A DNA stretch of 55,156 bases from Rikenellaceae bacterium (GTDB lineage: Bacteria; Bacteroidota; Bacteroidia; Bacteroidales; Rikenellaceae). A program made the position numbers and the translations under genes. Below the pieces are notes generated by a model, which was given only the letters and a program-made list of their open reading frames with translations, searched no databases and was not told the DNA's origin. Of the stretch, positions 25,970 to 35,244 are shown piece by piece; the first letter of the stretch is position 1, and each line of letters opens with the position of its first letter. The stretch is from positions 1 to 55,156 of the forward strand of contig SUZS01000012.1 of assembly GCA_015059785.1 (NCBI GenBank), written 5' to 3'.

Positions 25970-28615
25970 TTAGAAGTTCTGACCGATAACAAAGTGGAAC
26001 TGGCTACCACTGCGAGATGTCTGACCAGCAGCAGGATCAAATCCATAACCCCAGTCGATACCGAGCATACCTACGATAGGCAGATAGAGTCGCACACCCA
26101 CACCGGCAGAACGCTTAATCTTAAATGGAGAGAAGTCCTTCCATGATGAGAATCCGTTACCGCCCTCAAGGAAGCCAAGCACATAAATCTGTGATGAAGG
26201 CTTGAGGATGATAGGGTAGCGAAGCTCAAGGGTGTACTTGTTATATCCGATAGAGTAGCGAGTGCCCATAGGGTCAAGGTCGCCATCCTCATATCCACGC
26301 AGTGAGATAATATCCACACCATAGATGCTATAGCCTGTCATACCGTCACCACCGACCTGGAATCGCTCAAATGGAGATACCTTATTCTTATTATAGTGAC
26401 CCAAGAATCCCATCTCTGCCTTAGCCATGAGCACAAGGTTGTTGTTGCGGGTAAGAGCCTGGAACCACTGAGCCTTGAACTGCCACTTGTGGAACTCAAT
26501 CCAACGCCAACGCTCCTGCTCAGAGAGGGTATTATCGGCATAATCTTTACCATCAAAGGCTGAGAATGGAGGAGTAATCTGCAATGAGAATGAGATATCA
26601 GAGCCTCGGCGAGGGTAGATTGGCTGGTCTGTAGAGTTACGACCAAGGACAAACTTAAGGGCAAGGGTGTTCGCATTACCGTTCTCCATGATGAACGATG
26701 TATATCCCTTAAGACCATATCTCAAATATGAAAGCTCGGCATAGAGCTGGAAGTATGGGTCTGGCCAAGAGAGTCGCTTACCAAGACCTACAGCTACGCC
26801 ATAGCTACGGAAGTATGTTGTAGCGCGCTGCCAAGGGTAGTAGGCGTCGTTAGACTCTGAGAGGTGACCTGATACTGTGAGTGAGTTTGGCTTACGACCA
26901 CCAAGCCAAGGCTCAGAGAAGCTCACTGAGAGTGCCTTGTAGTATGTACCGTTGGTCTGTCCAGAGATAGAGAGTCGCTGGTTCTGACCCATAGGGTATG
27001 GTCTCCACGCGCCCTTGTTGAAGAAGTTACGCACAGAGAGGTTATTAAGGGTAATACCCACAGAACCTACGAAAGTTCCAGAACCCCAACCTGCGGCGAT
27101 GTTGAACTGGTCTGAGGCCTTCTCCTCAAGTGGCCAGTTGATATCTACAAGGTCAGATGCACCCTGAACGAGCTTAATATCAGGCATAATAGCCTCCTCG
27201 TTGAAGTGCTGCATACCTGCAAGGGTACGGATGGTCTGCATAAGCAGTGCACGGTTGTACAGCTCTCCCGGACGGGTATAAAGCTCACGGCGGATAACCT
27301 CGTCATCCACGCGCATATTGCCCGAAATGCCTACATTGTTGATTGTAAACTGCTTACCCTCAAATACTCGTAACTCAAGGTCCAAAGAGTCTGCACCTAC
27401 AACAATCTCGGCAGGCTCAATCTGTGAGACAAGGTAACCCTCATTCTGATAGAGGCTTGAGATAGACATATCGTCTGGATTTGCCTCCTTGCCGATACCG
27501 AGTCGCTTGTGGATAGACTTCTTGTCGTATACATCACCCTTCTTTACAGAGAGGAGCTTATCAAGATGCTCAGTCTCATAGCGTGAGTTACCTACCCAAT
27601 TTACATTGCGGATATAGTATTTATTACCCTCGCTAAGTGCAATGTGGATGCCAATTCGCTTGTCGTCAATTCTGTAGATTGAGTCTGAAAGGATGTGCGC
27701 ATTACGATAGCCCTTTGAGTTGTAGAAGTCGATAAGTAGCTCCTTATCCTCCTCATAGTCAGGCTCAAGCAGCTTTGTTGCCTGCCAGAACTTGATGCTC
27801 ACGCGGTGTGTCTTCTTAAAGGTGCGCTCAAGACGCTTGCCCTCAAAATTCTTGTTACCCTCAAAGGTTATTGCGCCAATTCTCACGCGAGGATTCTTTG
27901 TCACATGGAATGTCACATTGACACCCTGCTTAATTACTGAGTCATTCTCGTATGTGGCAGTAACCTCACAGTTGCGGAAACCCTTATCAGAGAAGTGCTT
28001 CTTGATAAGCTTTGAGTTTTTGTCAAGCACATAGTCAGACAGCTCGTGTCCGCGCTTGAGCTTCAGCTCGTTAATAAGGTCGGCACTCTTGCTCTTTGAA
28101 ACGCCCGCAATCTTCCAGTTCATCACTCTCGGACGCTCTGTAAGCATAACCTCAAGGTCAAGGCTGTCTCCCTCAATGGTTGCACCAATCTGAATATCCT
28201 CAAAATATCGCTGCATCCACAGACGGTTTGCCGCATTCTGGATAAATGGGCCTGGCAGATAGACTGAATCTCCAGGAACAAGACCAGATGCAGAGCGGAG
28301 AATGTCGTGGTTCAGATACTTCACACCGTGGATATTGACCTTGCGGATGTGGTAGAGCTTCTGCTGCTTGCTATCAAGGAATGGAGCATTTTCTGGCATT
28401 ACGAAGCCGTCATCTGGATTCTCGGCAATGTTTATTGGTCCCCCCTTCTTTGCCGCAGTTGCCGCTGGTTTTGATTGGCGCAGGGCCTCGCGAAGCTCTG
28501 TGCGCGCCTTTTTGCGCTCACTACGACTCTCTTTGGCTGTCTGCTGTGCCGATACAGTCAGTGTTGATAGTGCCAACACCGTAAGGATTAGATATTTCAA
28601 AATATTGTTCATCAT
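25970..28615 (-). CDS. bamA: Outer-membrane protein assembly factor BamA
   Basis: 881 residues. It has a signal peptide (VSAQQ), a basic/Ala-rich linker (about 25-60), five POTRA domains (about 85-490) and a 16-strand C-terminal barrel ending in FHFVIGQNF with a terminal Phe. The lid motif reads SLRGYEDGDL, where the RGY corresponds to the VRGF motif of E. coli. BamA inserts beta-barrel proteins into the outer membrane, working with Skp (next genes) and BamD (at 39543). Adjacent ATGs at 28615 and 28612 are equivalent starts. Confidence 0.96.
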   Translation of the reverse strand: MMNNILKYLILTVLALSTLTVSAQQTAKESRSERKKARTELREALRQSKPAATAAKKGGPINIAENPDDGFVMPENAPFLDSKQQKLYHIRKVNIHGVKYLNHDILRSASGLVPGDSVYLPGPFIQNAANRLWMQRYFEDIQIGATIEGDSLDLEVMLTERPRVMNWKIAGVSKSKSADLINELKLKRGHELSDYVLDKNSKLIKKHFSDKGFRNCEVTATYENDSVIKQGVNVTFHVTKNPRVRIGAITFEGNKNFEGKRLERTFKKTHRVSIKFWQATKLLEPDYEEDKELLIDFYNSKGYRNAHILSDSIYRIDDKRIGIHIALSEGNKYYIRNVNWVGNSRYETEHLDKLLSVKKGDVYDKKSIHKRLGIGKEANPDDMSISSLYQNEGYLVSQIEPAEIVVGADSLDLELRVFEGKQFTINNVGISGNMRVDDEVIRRELYTRPGELYNRALLMQTIRTLAGMQHFNEEAIMPDIKLVQGASDLVDINWPLEEKASDQFNIAAGWGSGTFVGSVGITLNNLSVRNFFNKGAWRPYPMGQNQRLSISGQTNGTYYKALSVSFSEPWLGGRKPNSLTVSGHLSESNDAYYPWQRATTYFRSYGVAVGLGKRLSWPDPYFQLYAELSYLRYGLKGYTSFIMENGNANTLALKFVLGRNSTDQPIYPRRGSDISFSLQITPPFSAFDGKDYADNTLSEQERWRWIEFHKWQFKAQWFQALTRNNNLVLMAKAEMGFLGHYNKNKVSPFERFQVGGDGMTGYSIYGVDIISLRGYEDGDLDPMGTRYSIGYNKYTLELRYPIILKPSSQIYVLGFLEGGNGFSSWKDFSPFKIKRSAGVGVRLYLPIVGMLGIDWGYGFDPAAGQTSRSGSQFHFVIGQNF

Positions 28616-28626
28616 ATATTACCTTT

Positions 28627-29337
28627 TTAGAGCTTTCCGTAGCGACGCTCACGCGAAGCATAGACCTCTAAAGCTTTGTCAAACTCTTCTTGTTTGAACT
28701 CTGGCCACATAGTGGTCGGGAAGTACATCTCCGCATAGCTTGCCTGCCAGAGCAAAAAGTTACTCAGACGACACTCTCCGCTGGTGCGGATAATGAAGTC
28801 TGGGTCGGGAATATCTGCCGTATAGAGACTCTGTGAGATACTCTGCTCGCAGATATCCTCCACAGCTATCTCACCAGAGGCAACCCTGTTGGCAAGAGAC
28901 TTTACAGCAGTGGTTATCTCCTCACGCGATGAGTAGTCAAAAGCCAGAACAAGCGTTAGATGCTCGCCCGCGGCCGTTGCGCTCTCAATCTTCTCAAGAT
29001 GGCTACGCACCTTGTCAGAGAAGCGGTCACGGCGACCAATCATCACCACGCGCACACCCTGCTCTACAAGCTGGTCGGTCTCTGCCATAACGCTCTTGCA
29101 GAATAGCTCCATAAGGGCATTAACCTCCTCAACTGGACGACCCCAGTTCTCGGTAGAAAAGGCATAGAGAGTAAGGTACTTAACCCCGTTCCTGCGAGCT
29201 GCCTTAATGCACTCGCGAACAGAGTCAACACCCTCAATATGACCCTCGTAACGCTCCTTGCCGAGGCTCTTGGCCCATCGTCCGTTGCCGTCCATAATTA
29301 TGGCAACATGGGTCGGTATGCGCTCTATATTCTCCAT
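28627..29337 (-). CDS. uppS: Isoprenyl (undecaprenyl) diphosphate synthase
   Basis: 236 residues. Cis-prenyltransferase signatures are HVAIIMDGNGRWAKSLGKERYEGH with the metal-binding Asp, LTLYAFSTENWGRP, and RTSGECRLSNFLLWQASYAEMYFP. It makes the C55 carrier for peptidoglycan and O-antigen synthesis. It lies between nadK and bamA, the usual Bacteroidales order, and ends 11 bases before bamA. Confidence 0.96.
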   Translation of the reverse strand: MENIERIPTHVAIIMDGNGRWAKSLGKERYEGHIEGVDSVRECIKAARRNGVKYLTLYAFSTENWGRPVEEVNALMELFCKSVMAETDQLVEQGVRVVMIGRRDRFSDKVRSHLEKIESATAAGEHLTLVLAFDYSSREEITTAVKSLANRVASGEIAVEDICEQSISQSLYTADIPDPDFIIRTSGECRLSNFLLWQASYAEMYFPTTMWPEFKQEEFDKALEVYASRERRYGKL

Positions 29338-29400
29338 ATAACTCGCAAATATAACTCTTTTTTCTGAAATAACGCGCTTTTGTGCAGATAATCACACTTT

Positions 29401-30276
29401 TTAGCGATTATCTACACCCCACATTAGTTTATTTCGTAACGAATCGTAGAATGAAATATTGTGCGGAACGGCAAGTGATATGCTCTTTTTAGCCAATTTT
29501 ATGGTAATTTTCTTATTGTCGGCAACGGCAAAAGTGCGGTTGTCCACAGATATCGACGCATCGTTACTGCGGGTGCGGATTGTAAGAGTTATGGTGCTAC
29601 TATCTGGTACAACTACAGGGCGTAGCGTAAGGTTGTGCGGTGAGAGTGGCGTGAGGACAAGACAGTGACAAGATGGTGCGACAATAGGGCCTCCTGCGCT
29701 GAGTGAGTAGGCCGTAGAACCCGTTGGTGTTGAGACGATTACGCCATCGCCATTGCAAGTGAGCATCGGCATATTGTCGATAGCCACATCTACGGCAATC
29801 ATCGTTGCTCCGAGCCTCTGTACGGCAATCTCATTAAGGGCAAAAAATCGCTGCTCGCTACCCTCAAATTCTCCGCTTACCTCTATCATCGAGCGTTGCT
29901 CAATGAGCAATGTTCGCGAAGCTATCTGATGAAAAACATCGTCAATCTCGCTACTCTGAGCAAGGGAGAGAAAGCCCAAACGGCCAGAGTTGATGCCCAC
30001 AACAGCAATGCTATTTCCGCGCAGGCGATGCACACCCTCCAAGAGTGTTCCGTCGCCACCATAGCATACCATAACAGCCTCGCTGTCAGAAATATCTATA
30101 GTTTGGTCGTATATTTGCTCTGCTGTAATAGGCGCTCCTATAAACTGCGCAATTTGGTCGGCAACCTCGCTATTTACGGCAAAGTCGAAGCCATAGTGGG
30201 AAATGGCTGAGAATATCTCTACAATCTGCTCTTTGTGCGCCTGAACTAAAGGGCGCGAAAAAAGTATGATTTTCAT
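29401..30276 (-). CDS. nadK: NAD kinase
   Basis: 291 residues. Motifs are CYGGDGTLLEGVHRL, GINSGRLGFL and CNGDGVIVSTPTGSTAYSLSAGGPI. It phosphorylates NAD to NADP. It is the first gene of the nadK-uppS-bamA-skp-skp unit and is divergent from pdxJ, from which only 61 bases separate the starts. Confidence 0.96.
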   Translation of the reverse strand: MKIILFSRPLVQAHKEQIVEIFSAISHYGFDFAVNSEVADQIAQFIGAPITAEQIYDQTIDISDSEAVMVCYGGDGTLLEGVHRLRGNSIAVVGINSGRLGFLSLAQSSEIDDVFHQIASRTLLIEQRSMIEVSGEFEGSEQRFFALNEIAVQRLGATMIAVDVAIDNMPMLTCNGDGVIVSTPTGSTAYSLSAGGPIVAPSCHCLVLTPLSPHNLTLRPVVVPDSSTITLTIRTRSNDASISVDNRTFAVADNKKITIKLAKKSISLAVPHNISFYDSLRNKLMWGVDNR

Positions 30277-30298
30277 TTTTACTCTTGAAGAAAATGTT

Positions 30299-30306
30299 TA
30301 ACTTTG
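30299..30306 (+). promoter_or_regulatory. -7 box of pdxJ-cca
   Basis: TAACTTTG points to pdxJ (ATG 30338). It faces the nadK box at 30311-30318, so the two initiation regions overlap. Confidence 0.65.
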
Positions 30307-30310
30307 TGGG

Positions 30311-30318
30311 CAAAGATA
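30311..30318 (-). promoter_or_regulatory. -7 box of nadK operon
   Basis: CAAAGATA reads TATCTTTG toward nadK. Its predicted start site falls on or near the pdxJ -7 box. Confidence 0.7.
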
Positions 30319-30337
30319 ACGAAATTTTTTGGGTGTT

Positions 30338-31057
30338 ATGACAAAACTGAGTGTAAATATAAACAAGATTGCTGTAATTCGCAATTCGCGAGGCGGTAAT
30401 ATGCCAAATGTCGTTAAGGCAGCAGTAGCTATTGAGGGCTTTGGAGGTCAGGGAATCACTGTCCATCCTCGTCCAGATCAGCGCCATATCAGATACTCCG
30501 ATGTGCGCGAGCTGAAGGGTGTGGTAACAACTGAGCTTAACATTGAGGGTAATCCTATAGAGTCGTTTGTAGACCTTGTTTGCGAGGTTGTCCCTGCGCA
30601 GGTAACACTTGTGCCAGATGCGCCCGATGCTATTACCTCTAATGCTGGTTGGGACACTGTCAAAAACCGCGAGTTCCTTACTGAAATATGCAGTAAGTTC
30701 CACCAGTATGGCATTCGCGTATCAATCTTCGTTGATCCCGACCCTGAGATGGTGCGTGGTGCGAAAGAGTGTGGTGCAGACCGCGTAGAGCTCTATACAG
30801 AGGCATATGCGCGTGACTATGCTACGGACCGTGAGGCGGCTATAGCTCCCTATGTCGTTGCGGCAGAGGCTGCGCATGAGTGCGGCTTAGGGCTTAATGC
30901 TGGCCACGACCTGTCGCTTGAGAATCTTGAGTATTTTGCCCAGCGCATACCTTGGTGCGATGAGGTATCTATAGGTCACGCACTGATTAGCGATGCACTC
31001 TACTTCGGTCTTGAAAATACTGTTCAACTATATCGTCGCTGTCTGAAAGATGAGTAA
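30338..31057 (+). CDS. pdxJ: Pyridoxine 5'-phosphate synthase
   Basis: 239 residues. The N-terminus [19 protein letters not shown], then [14 protein letters not shown] and the glycine-rich [15 protein letters not shown], identify PdxJ, which condenses 1-deoxyxylulose-5-phosphate with aminoacetone phosphate to pyridoxine phosphate. I use the ATG at 30338 rather than the in-frame TTG nine bases upstream. It overlaps cca by eight bases. Confidence 0.95.
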   Translation: MTKLSVNINKIAVIRNSRGGNMPNVVKAAVAIEGFGGQGITVHPRPDQRHIRYSDVRELKGVVTTELNIEGNPIESFVDLVCEVVPAQVTLVPDAPDAITSNAGWDTVKNREFLTEICSKFHQYGIRVSIFVDPDPEMVRGAKECGADRVELYTEAYARDYATDREAAIAPYVVAAEAAHECGLGLNAGHDLSLENLEYFAQRIPWCDEVSIGHALISDALYFGLENTVQLYRRCLKDE

Positions 31058-32456
31058 AAATCCGCTGTCGCTACCCATATTTAAGAGGATATCTCGCATT
31101 GTAGACCAAAAGGGTGTTCAGGCCTTTGTTATCGGAGGCTATGTGCGCGACTACTACCTCGGTCGTAAATGTTCGGATATAGATGTGGTGGTTGTCGGTA
31201 GCGGTATTGAGATTGCGCAGACACTGGCAGCCGAGCTTGAGACTAATGTGGTGGTTTTCAAGCGTTTCGGCACGGCTATGCTCCACTCTGATGGCCTTGA
31301 GATTGAGTTTGTCGGCGCAAGAAAAGAGTCCTACTCGCCCGACTCCCGCAAGCCGCATGTTGAGGATGGTACGATAGAGGATGACCAGCGTCGTAGAGAC
31401 TTCACTATCAACGCTTTAGCGTGGTCGCTCAATAGCAAAACTTTTGGCGAGTTGGTAGACCCTTTTGATGGTATGTACGACCTTGAGGATTGTATTATCC
31501 GCACACCGTGCGACCCAGATATAACATTCTCTGATGACCCGCTGAGAATGATGCGAGCAATACGCTTTGCCAGCCAGCTTGGCTTTGAGCTTGAGGATGA
31601 AACTTTTGAGGCTATACGCCGTAATCGTGAGCGAATAAATATTGTCTCTAAGGAGCGTATCATCGTGGAACTGAACAAGATTGTCGCCTCGCCAGTGCCA
31701 TCTATAGGCTTTGAACTGCTTGAGCTTACAGGCCTTCTTGAGATAATCTTCCCCGAGCTACACAACCTCTGCGGTGTGGAGCGACGAGGACACCATGCAC
31801 ATAAGGATAACTTTAAGCATACGCTCAAGGTGCTTGACAATGTTGCCCGCAAGAGTGACGACCTCTATCTTCGTTGGGCTGCCGTGTTGCACGATATTGC
31901 CAAGCCGCAGTGTAAGAGCTACGACCCTAAAATCGGCTGGTCGTTCCACGGACACGAAGTTGTTGGCTCAAAGATGGTTAAGCCTATCTTCCGCCGACTC
32001 GGACTACCATTAGGCGAGCCACTCAGATTTGTGCAGAAGATGGTTTTTCTGCACCTGCGCCCGATAATCCTTGCCGAGGATGTTGTTACCGACTCGGCTG
32101 TGCGCCGTCTGCTCTTTGAGGCGGGTGACGATGTGGAGAAGCTGATGACCCTCTGCGAGGCGGATATTACATCGGGCATAGAGGAGAAGGTGAAAAAGTT
32201 CCTCGACAACTTCGCCCTCGTGCGCCGAAAGATGAAGGACCTTGAGGAGCGCGACAGAGTGAGAAACTTCCAACCACCAATAACGGGAGATATTATTATG
32301 CGCGAGTACGATGTGCCTCCGTGTAGCATCCTGGGCGAGATTAAGGAGATAATAAAAAATGCTATCCTTGACGGCGAAATACCAAACGACTACGATGCCG
32401 CCCACAAAATGCTTGAAACCCTCGCCGCCGAGCGCGGCCTGAAACGACGCGAGTAG
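31050..32456 (+). CDS. cca: CCA tRNA nucleotidyltransferase with HD domain
   Basis: 468 residues. The N-terminal polymerase-beta-like domain has [20 protein letters not shown] (metal-binding Asp pair), [12 protein letters not shown] and [13 protein letters not shown]. The C-terminal half has an HD domain ([17 protein letters not shown]). It adds or repairs the CCA end of tRNAs; neither tRNA gene in this window encodes CCA, consistent with a need for it. It could instead be an A-adding or poly(A) polymerase relative, which I think less likely. Confidence 0.93.
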   Translation: MSKNPLSLPIFKRISRIVDQKGVQAFVIGGYVRDYYLGRKCSDIDVVVVGSGIEIAQTLAAELETNVVVFKRFGTAMLHSDGLEIEFVGARKESYSPDSRKPHVEDGTIEDDQRRRDFTINALAWSLNSKTFGELVDPFDGMYDLEDCIIRTPCDPDITFSDDPLRMMRAIRFASQLGFELEDETFEAIRRNRERINIVSKERIIVELNKIVASPVPSIGFELLELTGLLEIIFPELHNLCGVERRGHHAHKDNFKHTLKVLDNVARKSDDLYLRWAAVLHDIAKPQCKSYDPKIGWSFHGHEVVGSKMVKPIFRRLGLPLGEPLRFVQKMVFLHLRPIILAEDVVTDSAVRRLLFEAGDDVEKLMTLCEADITSGIEEKVKKFLDNFALVRRKMKDLEERDRVRNFQPPITGDIIMREYDVPPCSILGEIKEIIKNAILDGEIPNDYDAAHKMLETLAAERGLKRRE

Positions 32457-32465
32457 CCCAGCCGA

Positions 32466-32663
32466 GTACCGTCACTTTTCTGAAGAAAAGTGACCCAAAA
32501 GACTTTCGCGAAAAACTTCGTTTTTCTTCTGTGCTGATGCGGATTTAGGGTAACTCTGCGAGTTATTGAAATAATAAATAGAGTCTTTCCACTTTCAAGC
32601 AAGCTTGAGTGTTAGACTCTATTTTCTCTTTCACTGCCTACGGCAGTAACCCAAATCCGAATA
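32466..32663 (+). repeat. Family B element, copy B2
   Basis: It has the same order as B1. Hairpin one is GTCACTTTTC-TGAA-GAAAAGTGAC (perfect). Hairpin two is GAAAAAC-ttc-GTTTTTC. Conserved parts are GCGGATTTAGGGTAACTCTG, the inner stem AATAGAGTCT / AGACTCTATT, AAGC-AA-GCTT, CTGCC-tac-GGCAG, and CCCAAATCCG. Stem sequences differ from B1 but remain paired. Confidence 0.8.
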
Positions 32664-32684
32664 TACACAGATAGGCAAAGTTTG

Positions 32685-32728
32685 TCACTAAATTCTTTAA
32701 CCTCCTTAACCTCATTAATCTCTCTGTT
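32685..32728. repeat. Family C array, single arm
   Basis: ACTAAATTC, TTTAACCTC, CTTAACCTC, ATTAATCTC run in 9-base steps, ending at the shared string TTCTGCGTTAGC. The rest of the gap to the terminator holds short copies of GCCAACGGCTAATGGC type. Confidence 0.6.
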
Positions 32729-32774
32729 CTGCGTTAGCCAGCCAACGGCTAATGGCTAATAGCCAACAGCCAAC

Positions 32775-32813
32775 AAAGAGATAGGGGACACATTTGTGTC
32801 CCCTATCTCTTTT
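32775..32813 (-). terminator. Perfect palindromic terminator behind rpsT
   Basis: The 5' arm AAAGAGATAGGGGACACA and its exact complement form an 18-bp stem flanked by A/T runs. It could stop transcription from both rpsT (minus) and cca (plus). Confidence 0.85.
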
Positions 32814-32828
32814 GCCGTAATACGCTGA

Positions 32829-33080
32829 TTAGAGAGCGTTTACATGCAACTGAATTGCGCCTTTGAGGTTACCAGCCTTGTTCTTGTGGATAATGTTGTG
32901 CTTAGCCAACTTGTCCAGCATAGCTGTTACCTTTGGAAGCAGTGCCTCAGCAGCAGCCTTCTCAGTAGTGTTACGCAGAGCCTTTACAGCGTTGCGAGCA
33001 GTCTTGTGATAAAGGCGGTTGTGAGCACGCTTTGTAGCGGTCTGGCGAATTCTCTTCTTAGATGATTTGTGATTTGCCAT
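32829..33080 (-). CDS. rpsT: 30S ribosomal protein S20
   Basis: 83 residues, very basic and helical. [22 protein letters not shown] is diagnostic, with the [11 protein letters not shown] helix. S20 binds the 5' domain and helix 44 of 16S rRNA. No convincing TAnnTTTG box is seen directly upstream; it may be read from the tRNA-Glu promoter 380 bases upstream (inference). Confidence 0.97.
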   Translation of the reverse strand: MANHKSSKKRIRQTATKRAHNRLYHKTARNAVKALRNTTEKAAAEALLPKVTAMLDKLAKHNIIHKNKAGNLKGAIQLHVNAL

Positions 33081-33334
33081 AATTGTAAAATTATTTCAGT
33101 TTATTAATTATTTTCTTGTTTTACTTCTCTTTTTTCTGCATATCAAAGTCAGCAGACAACTTCTTACTCTTACCCGTAGGTAGTTTTGGATAGGATTTCT
33201 CCCGCTCCTAATGGTTATCACCCGTCAAATAGTCCCCTCAAGTGTGAGTTATCCAAGCACCACTTTGGCTTCAGCCTTAATTGAGTACCTGTCAGTTGAG
33301 TACCTGTCAGCCCCCCCACTTGATTGGCCCGTAG
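33081..33334. other. Spacer between rpsT and tRNA-Glu
   Basis: About 250 bases without a convincing gene. It contains an A/T-rich stretch next to rpsT, a short minus-strand open frame (33121-33207, bounded by TAG) of protein-like composition but without a start, a tandem 15-bp repeat and a C7 run. It may be the rpsT leader or a decayed gene. Confidence 0.4.
33281..33310. repeat. Perfect tandem 15-bp duplication
   Basis: TTGAGTACCTGTCAG occurs twice without a gap or mismatch, followed by C7 (33311-33317), upstream of rpsT and just beyond the 3' end of tRNA-Glu. Confidence 0.9.
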
Positions 33335-33406
33335 TAGCCGATACGAGAGTCGAACTCGTCTTTCAAGAATGAAAATCTTGCGTCCTAACCGATAGACGAA
33401 TCGGCC
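33335..33406 (-). tRNA. tRNA-Glu (anticodon TTC)
   Basis: 72 bases. The acceptor starts GGCCGAT and pairs with ATCGGCT (the first pair is G-T). It has a D-arm with GGTTAGGA, anticodon stem CAAGA / TCTTG around loop TTTTCAT, and a T-arm GTTCGACTC. The encoded 3' end lacks CCA, so it depends on cca. Confidence 0.93.
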
Positions 33407-33457
33407 TTACCCTAATGGCAAAGTGGCCTAAAAGGCACTCTGCGACAATTAGTGGTG

Positions 33458-33465
33458 CAAAGGTA
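33458..33465 (-). promoter_or_regulatory. -7 box of tRNA-Glu
   Basis: CAAAGGTA reads TACCTTTG toward the tRNA, about 50 bases upstream of its 5' end. Confidence 0.65.
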
Positions 33466-33507
33466 TTAAAAAAAAAGTAATTGACAAGCAAAAGAGTGAA
33501 AAAAGTG

Positions 33508-33540
33508 GAAAAAGTCGCTAAAATATGGGAAGTTATAGCG
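33508..33540 (-). terminator. Possible weak terminator of the ABC operon
   Basis: CGCTA / TAGCG forms only a 5-bp stem, starting inside the last codons of the ATPase gene and followed by CTTTTTCC. This is weak evidence. Confidence 0.3.
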
Positions 33541-34237
33541 AAAATAGAGTTTTTATCTCCTCCTCCGCCTCTTCTCTGCTATGTTGTGTAAGAGTTGCAT
33601 TGTTTAATATTGCAACGCTATCACACGCGGGCAATGCGGCGTCAATGTCGTGGGTGGAGAAGATGATTGTCTTGCCACCTTTGTGGGCAAGGTCGGCGAG
33701 CAGTCGGCAAATCTCAAAGCGCGTAGGGATATCAAGAAATGCTGTCGGCTCGTCAAGAAGTATCACGGGCGTCTGTTGTGCAAGGGCCCGGGCAATCATT
33801 ACTCTCTGACACTCTCCGTCCGAGAGGCTATCTATGCTGCGAAGGGCAAAGTTGCTCATGCCAACAGCCTCCAGCGCACTGCTAACTATCTGGTGGTCTT
33901 GCTCTTGCATTCTTCCAAGCCAGTTGGTATATGGCGCACGACCTATGGCTACAACATCTTGACAACTAAGGTTGGCAACGCGTACACGCTGGGTGCTTAC
34001 AAAAGATATAAGTCGTGCACGCTCTTCGGCAGTAAGGCTGTGGAGTGGTTTGCCATTAACAACCACTGCACCAGAGTGTGGGGAGTCTATGGCGGCAAGT
34101 GCGCGGAGTAGTGAACTCTTGCCAGAGCCGTTGCGGCCAATAAGGGCCGTAAGTGTTCCTCTGCCGAAGGTGGTGTTTTCGGCATTGAGAATTACTTTGT
34201 TCCCATAGGCGAGTGTAAGGTTGTCAAGAACAATCAT
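33533..34237 (-). CDS. FecE/BtuD-like ABC transporter ATP-binding protein
   Basis: 234 residues. Walker A is GRNGSGKSS, the signature motif is SLSDGECQRVMIARAL, Walker B is VILLDEPTAFLD, and the H-loop is FSTHD. It powers the permease encoded directly upstream in the operon (4-bp overlap). The family serves ferric siderophore, heme or cobalamin uptake; the substrate cannot be decided from sequence. It is the last gene of the bamD operon. Confidence 0.93.
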   Translation of the reverse strand: MIVLDNLTLAYGNKVILNAENTTFGRGTLTALIGRNGSGKSSLLRALAAIDSPHSGAVVVNGKPLHSLTAEERARLISFVSTQRVRVANLSCQDVVAIGRAPYTNWLGRMQEQDHQIVSSALEAVGMSNFALRSIDSLSDGECQRVMIARALAQQTPVILLDEPTAFLDIPTRFEICRLLADLAHKGGKTIIFSTHDIDAALPACDSVAILNNATLTQHSREEAEEEIKTLFSL

Positions 34238-35244
34238 TGCATCAAGTTACGGTTACGGGTTACGATATATACCACCACAGGGATACCCATAAGTGCTGTT
34301 ACGGTGTTTATAGGCAGTGTTAGCGTCTTGGCAACAAGGTCGCCGACAAGTAGCATCAGCGCACCCACGATAGCTGAGGCGGGGATGAGCACTTTGTGAT
34401 TGGCGGTCTTGAAAATCATACGCGCAAGGTGTGGCGTAGCTATACCCACAAAGCCTATAGGACCACAAAAGGCCGTCACTGTACCTGCAAGTAGGGTTGT
34501 GGAGAGGAATATGCTACGGCGCACCTTTGTCAGGTTTACGCCAGAGGTTACTGCATAGTTTTCGCCCAGCAGCAGTATGTTAAGTGGCTTTATAGTAAGC
34601 ACAGCGAGGGCAATACCGAGTATGATTATCGGAGCGATGAAGGATAGTTGGCTGAGGGTTATCTCGCCCAGTGAGCCCATAGTCCAGACGACAAAAGATT
34701 TTAGTGCCGCCTCGTTGCTCAAGTACTGGAGTATCTCAACTACGGCACTGAGTGCTGACGAGAGCATCATACCCAGAATAAGGATAACCATAATATCCTT
34801 AATACGCTTTGACAGCGCAATAATAAGCAGTAGCACAGCCGCTGCGCCTATCCACGCTGCGCCCGCAGTGCCTACGGCAGATAGTATTGGCGAGGCAGTA
34901 AGCCCCAGCAGTGGCGCACCGAGAAGAAAGAGTGCCACGCCAAAGCTCGCTCCGGCGCTTACACCGAGGATATATGGGCCTGCCAGTGGGTTGCGGAAGA
35001 GGGTTTGCATCTGCAATCCCGATAGAGATAGTGCTGCACCCGCAAGAAGGGCCATAAGTGCCTTGATAAGGCGGATGTCGATAACTATGCTTCGTATGGT
35101 ACTGTCTGTAGTTGAGCCAGTTAGAACGCCAATGATATCTGTAAGCGATATGCCCACGCTGCCCACAGCAATATCTGCCACAAACAGCACAACCAGCACT
35201 ACACATAGCAGTGTGAATAGTATTGCAGTTCTGTTTTTCATCAC
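34234..35244 (-). CDS. FecCD-family ABC transporter permease
   Basis: 336 residues with about ten transmembrane helices. Diagnostic segments are LAGAALSLSGLQMQTLFRNPLAGPYILGVSAGASFG and FCGPIGFVGIATPHLARM. It forms the homodimeric inner-membrane channel for siderophore, heme or B12 uptake. Both ends overlap the neighbouring genes by four bases, so the three transporter genes are translated together. Confidence 0.94.
   Translation of the reverse strand: MMKNRTAILFTLLCVVLVVLFVADIAVGSVGISLTDIIGVLTGSTTDSTIRSIVIDIRLIKALMALLAGAALSLSGLQMQTLFRNPLAGPYILGVSAGASFGVALFLLGAPLLGLTASPILSAVGTAGAAWIGAAAVLLLIIALSKRIKDIMVILILGMMLSSALSAVVEILQYLSNEAALKSFVVWTMGSLGEITLSQLSFIAPIIILGIALAVLTIKPLNILLLGENYAVTSGVNLTKVRRSIFLSTTLLAGTVTAFCGPIGFVGIATPHLARMIFKTANHKVLIPASAIVGALMLLVGDLVAKTLTLPINTVTALMGIPVVVYIVTRNRNLMQ

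Noticed and set aside
33121..33207. Short minus-strand frame ending in a Lys-rich, protein-like sequence
   Set aside because: It has no start codon after the TAG, is under 30 codons, and no family is recognised. It may be a gene remnant, but evidence is too weak for a pseudogene call.
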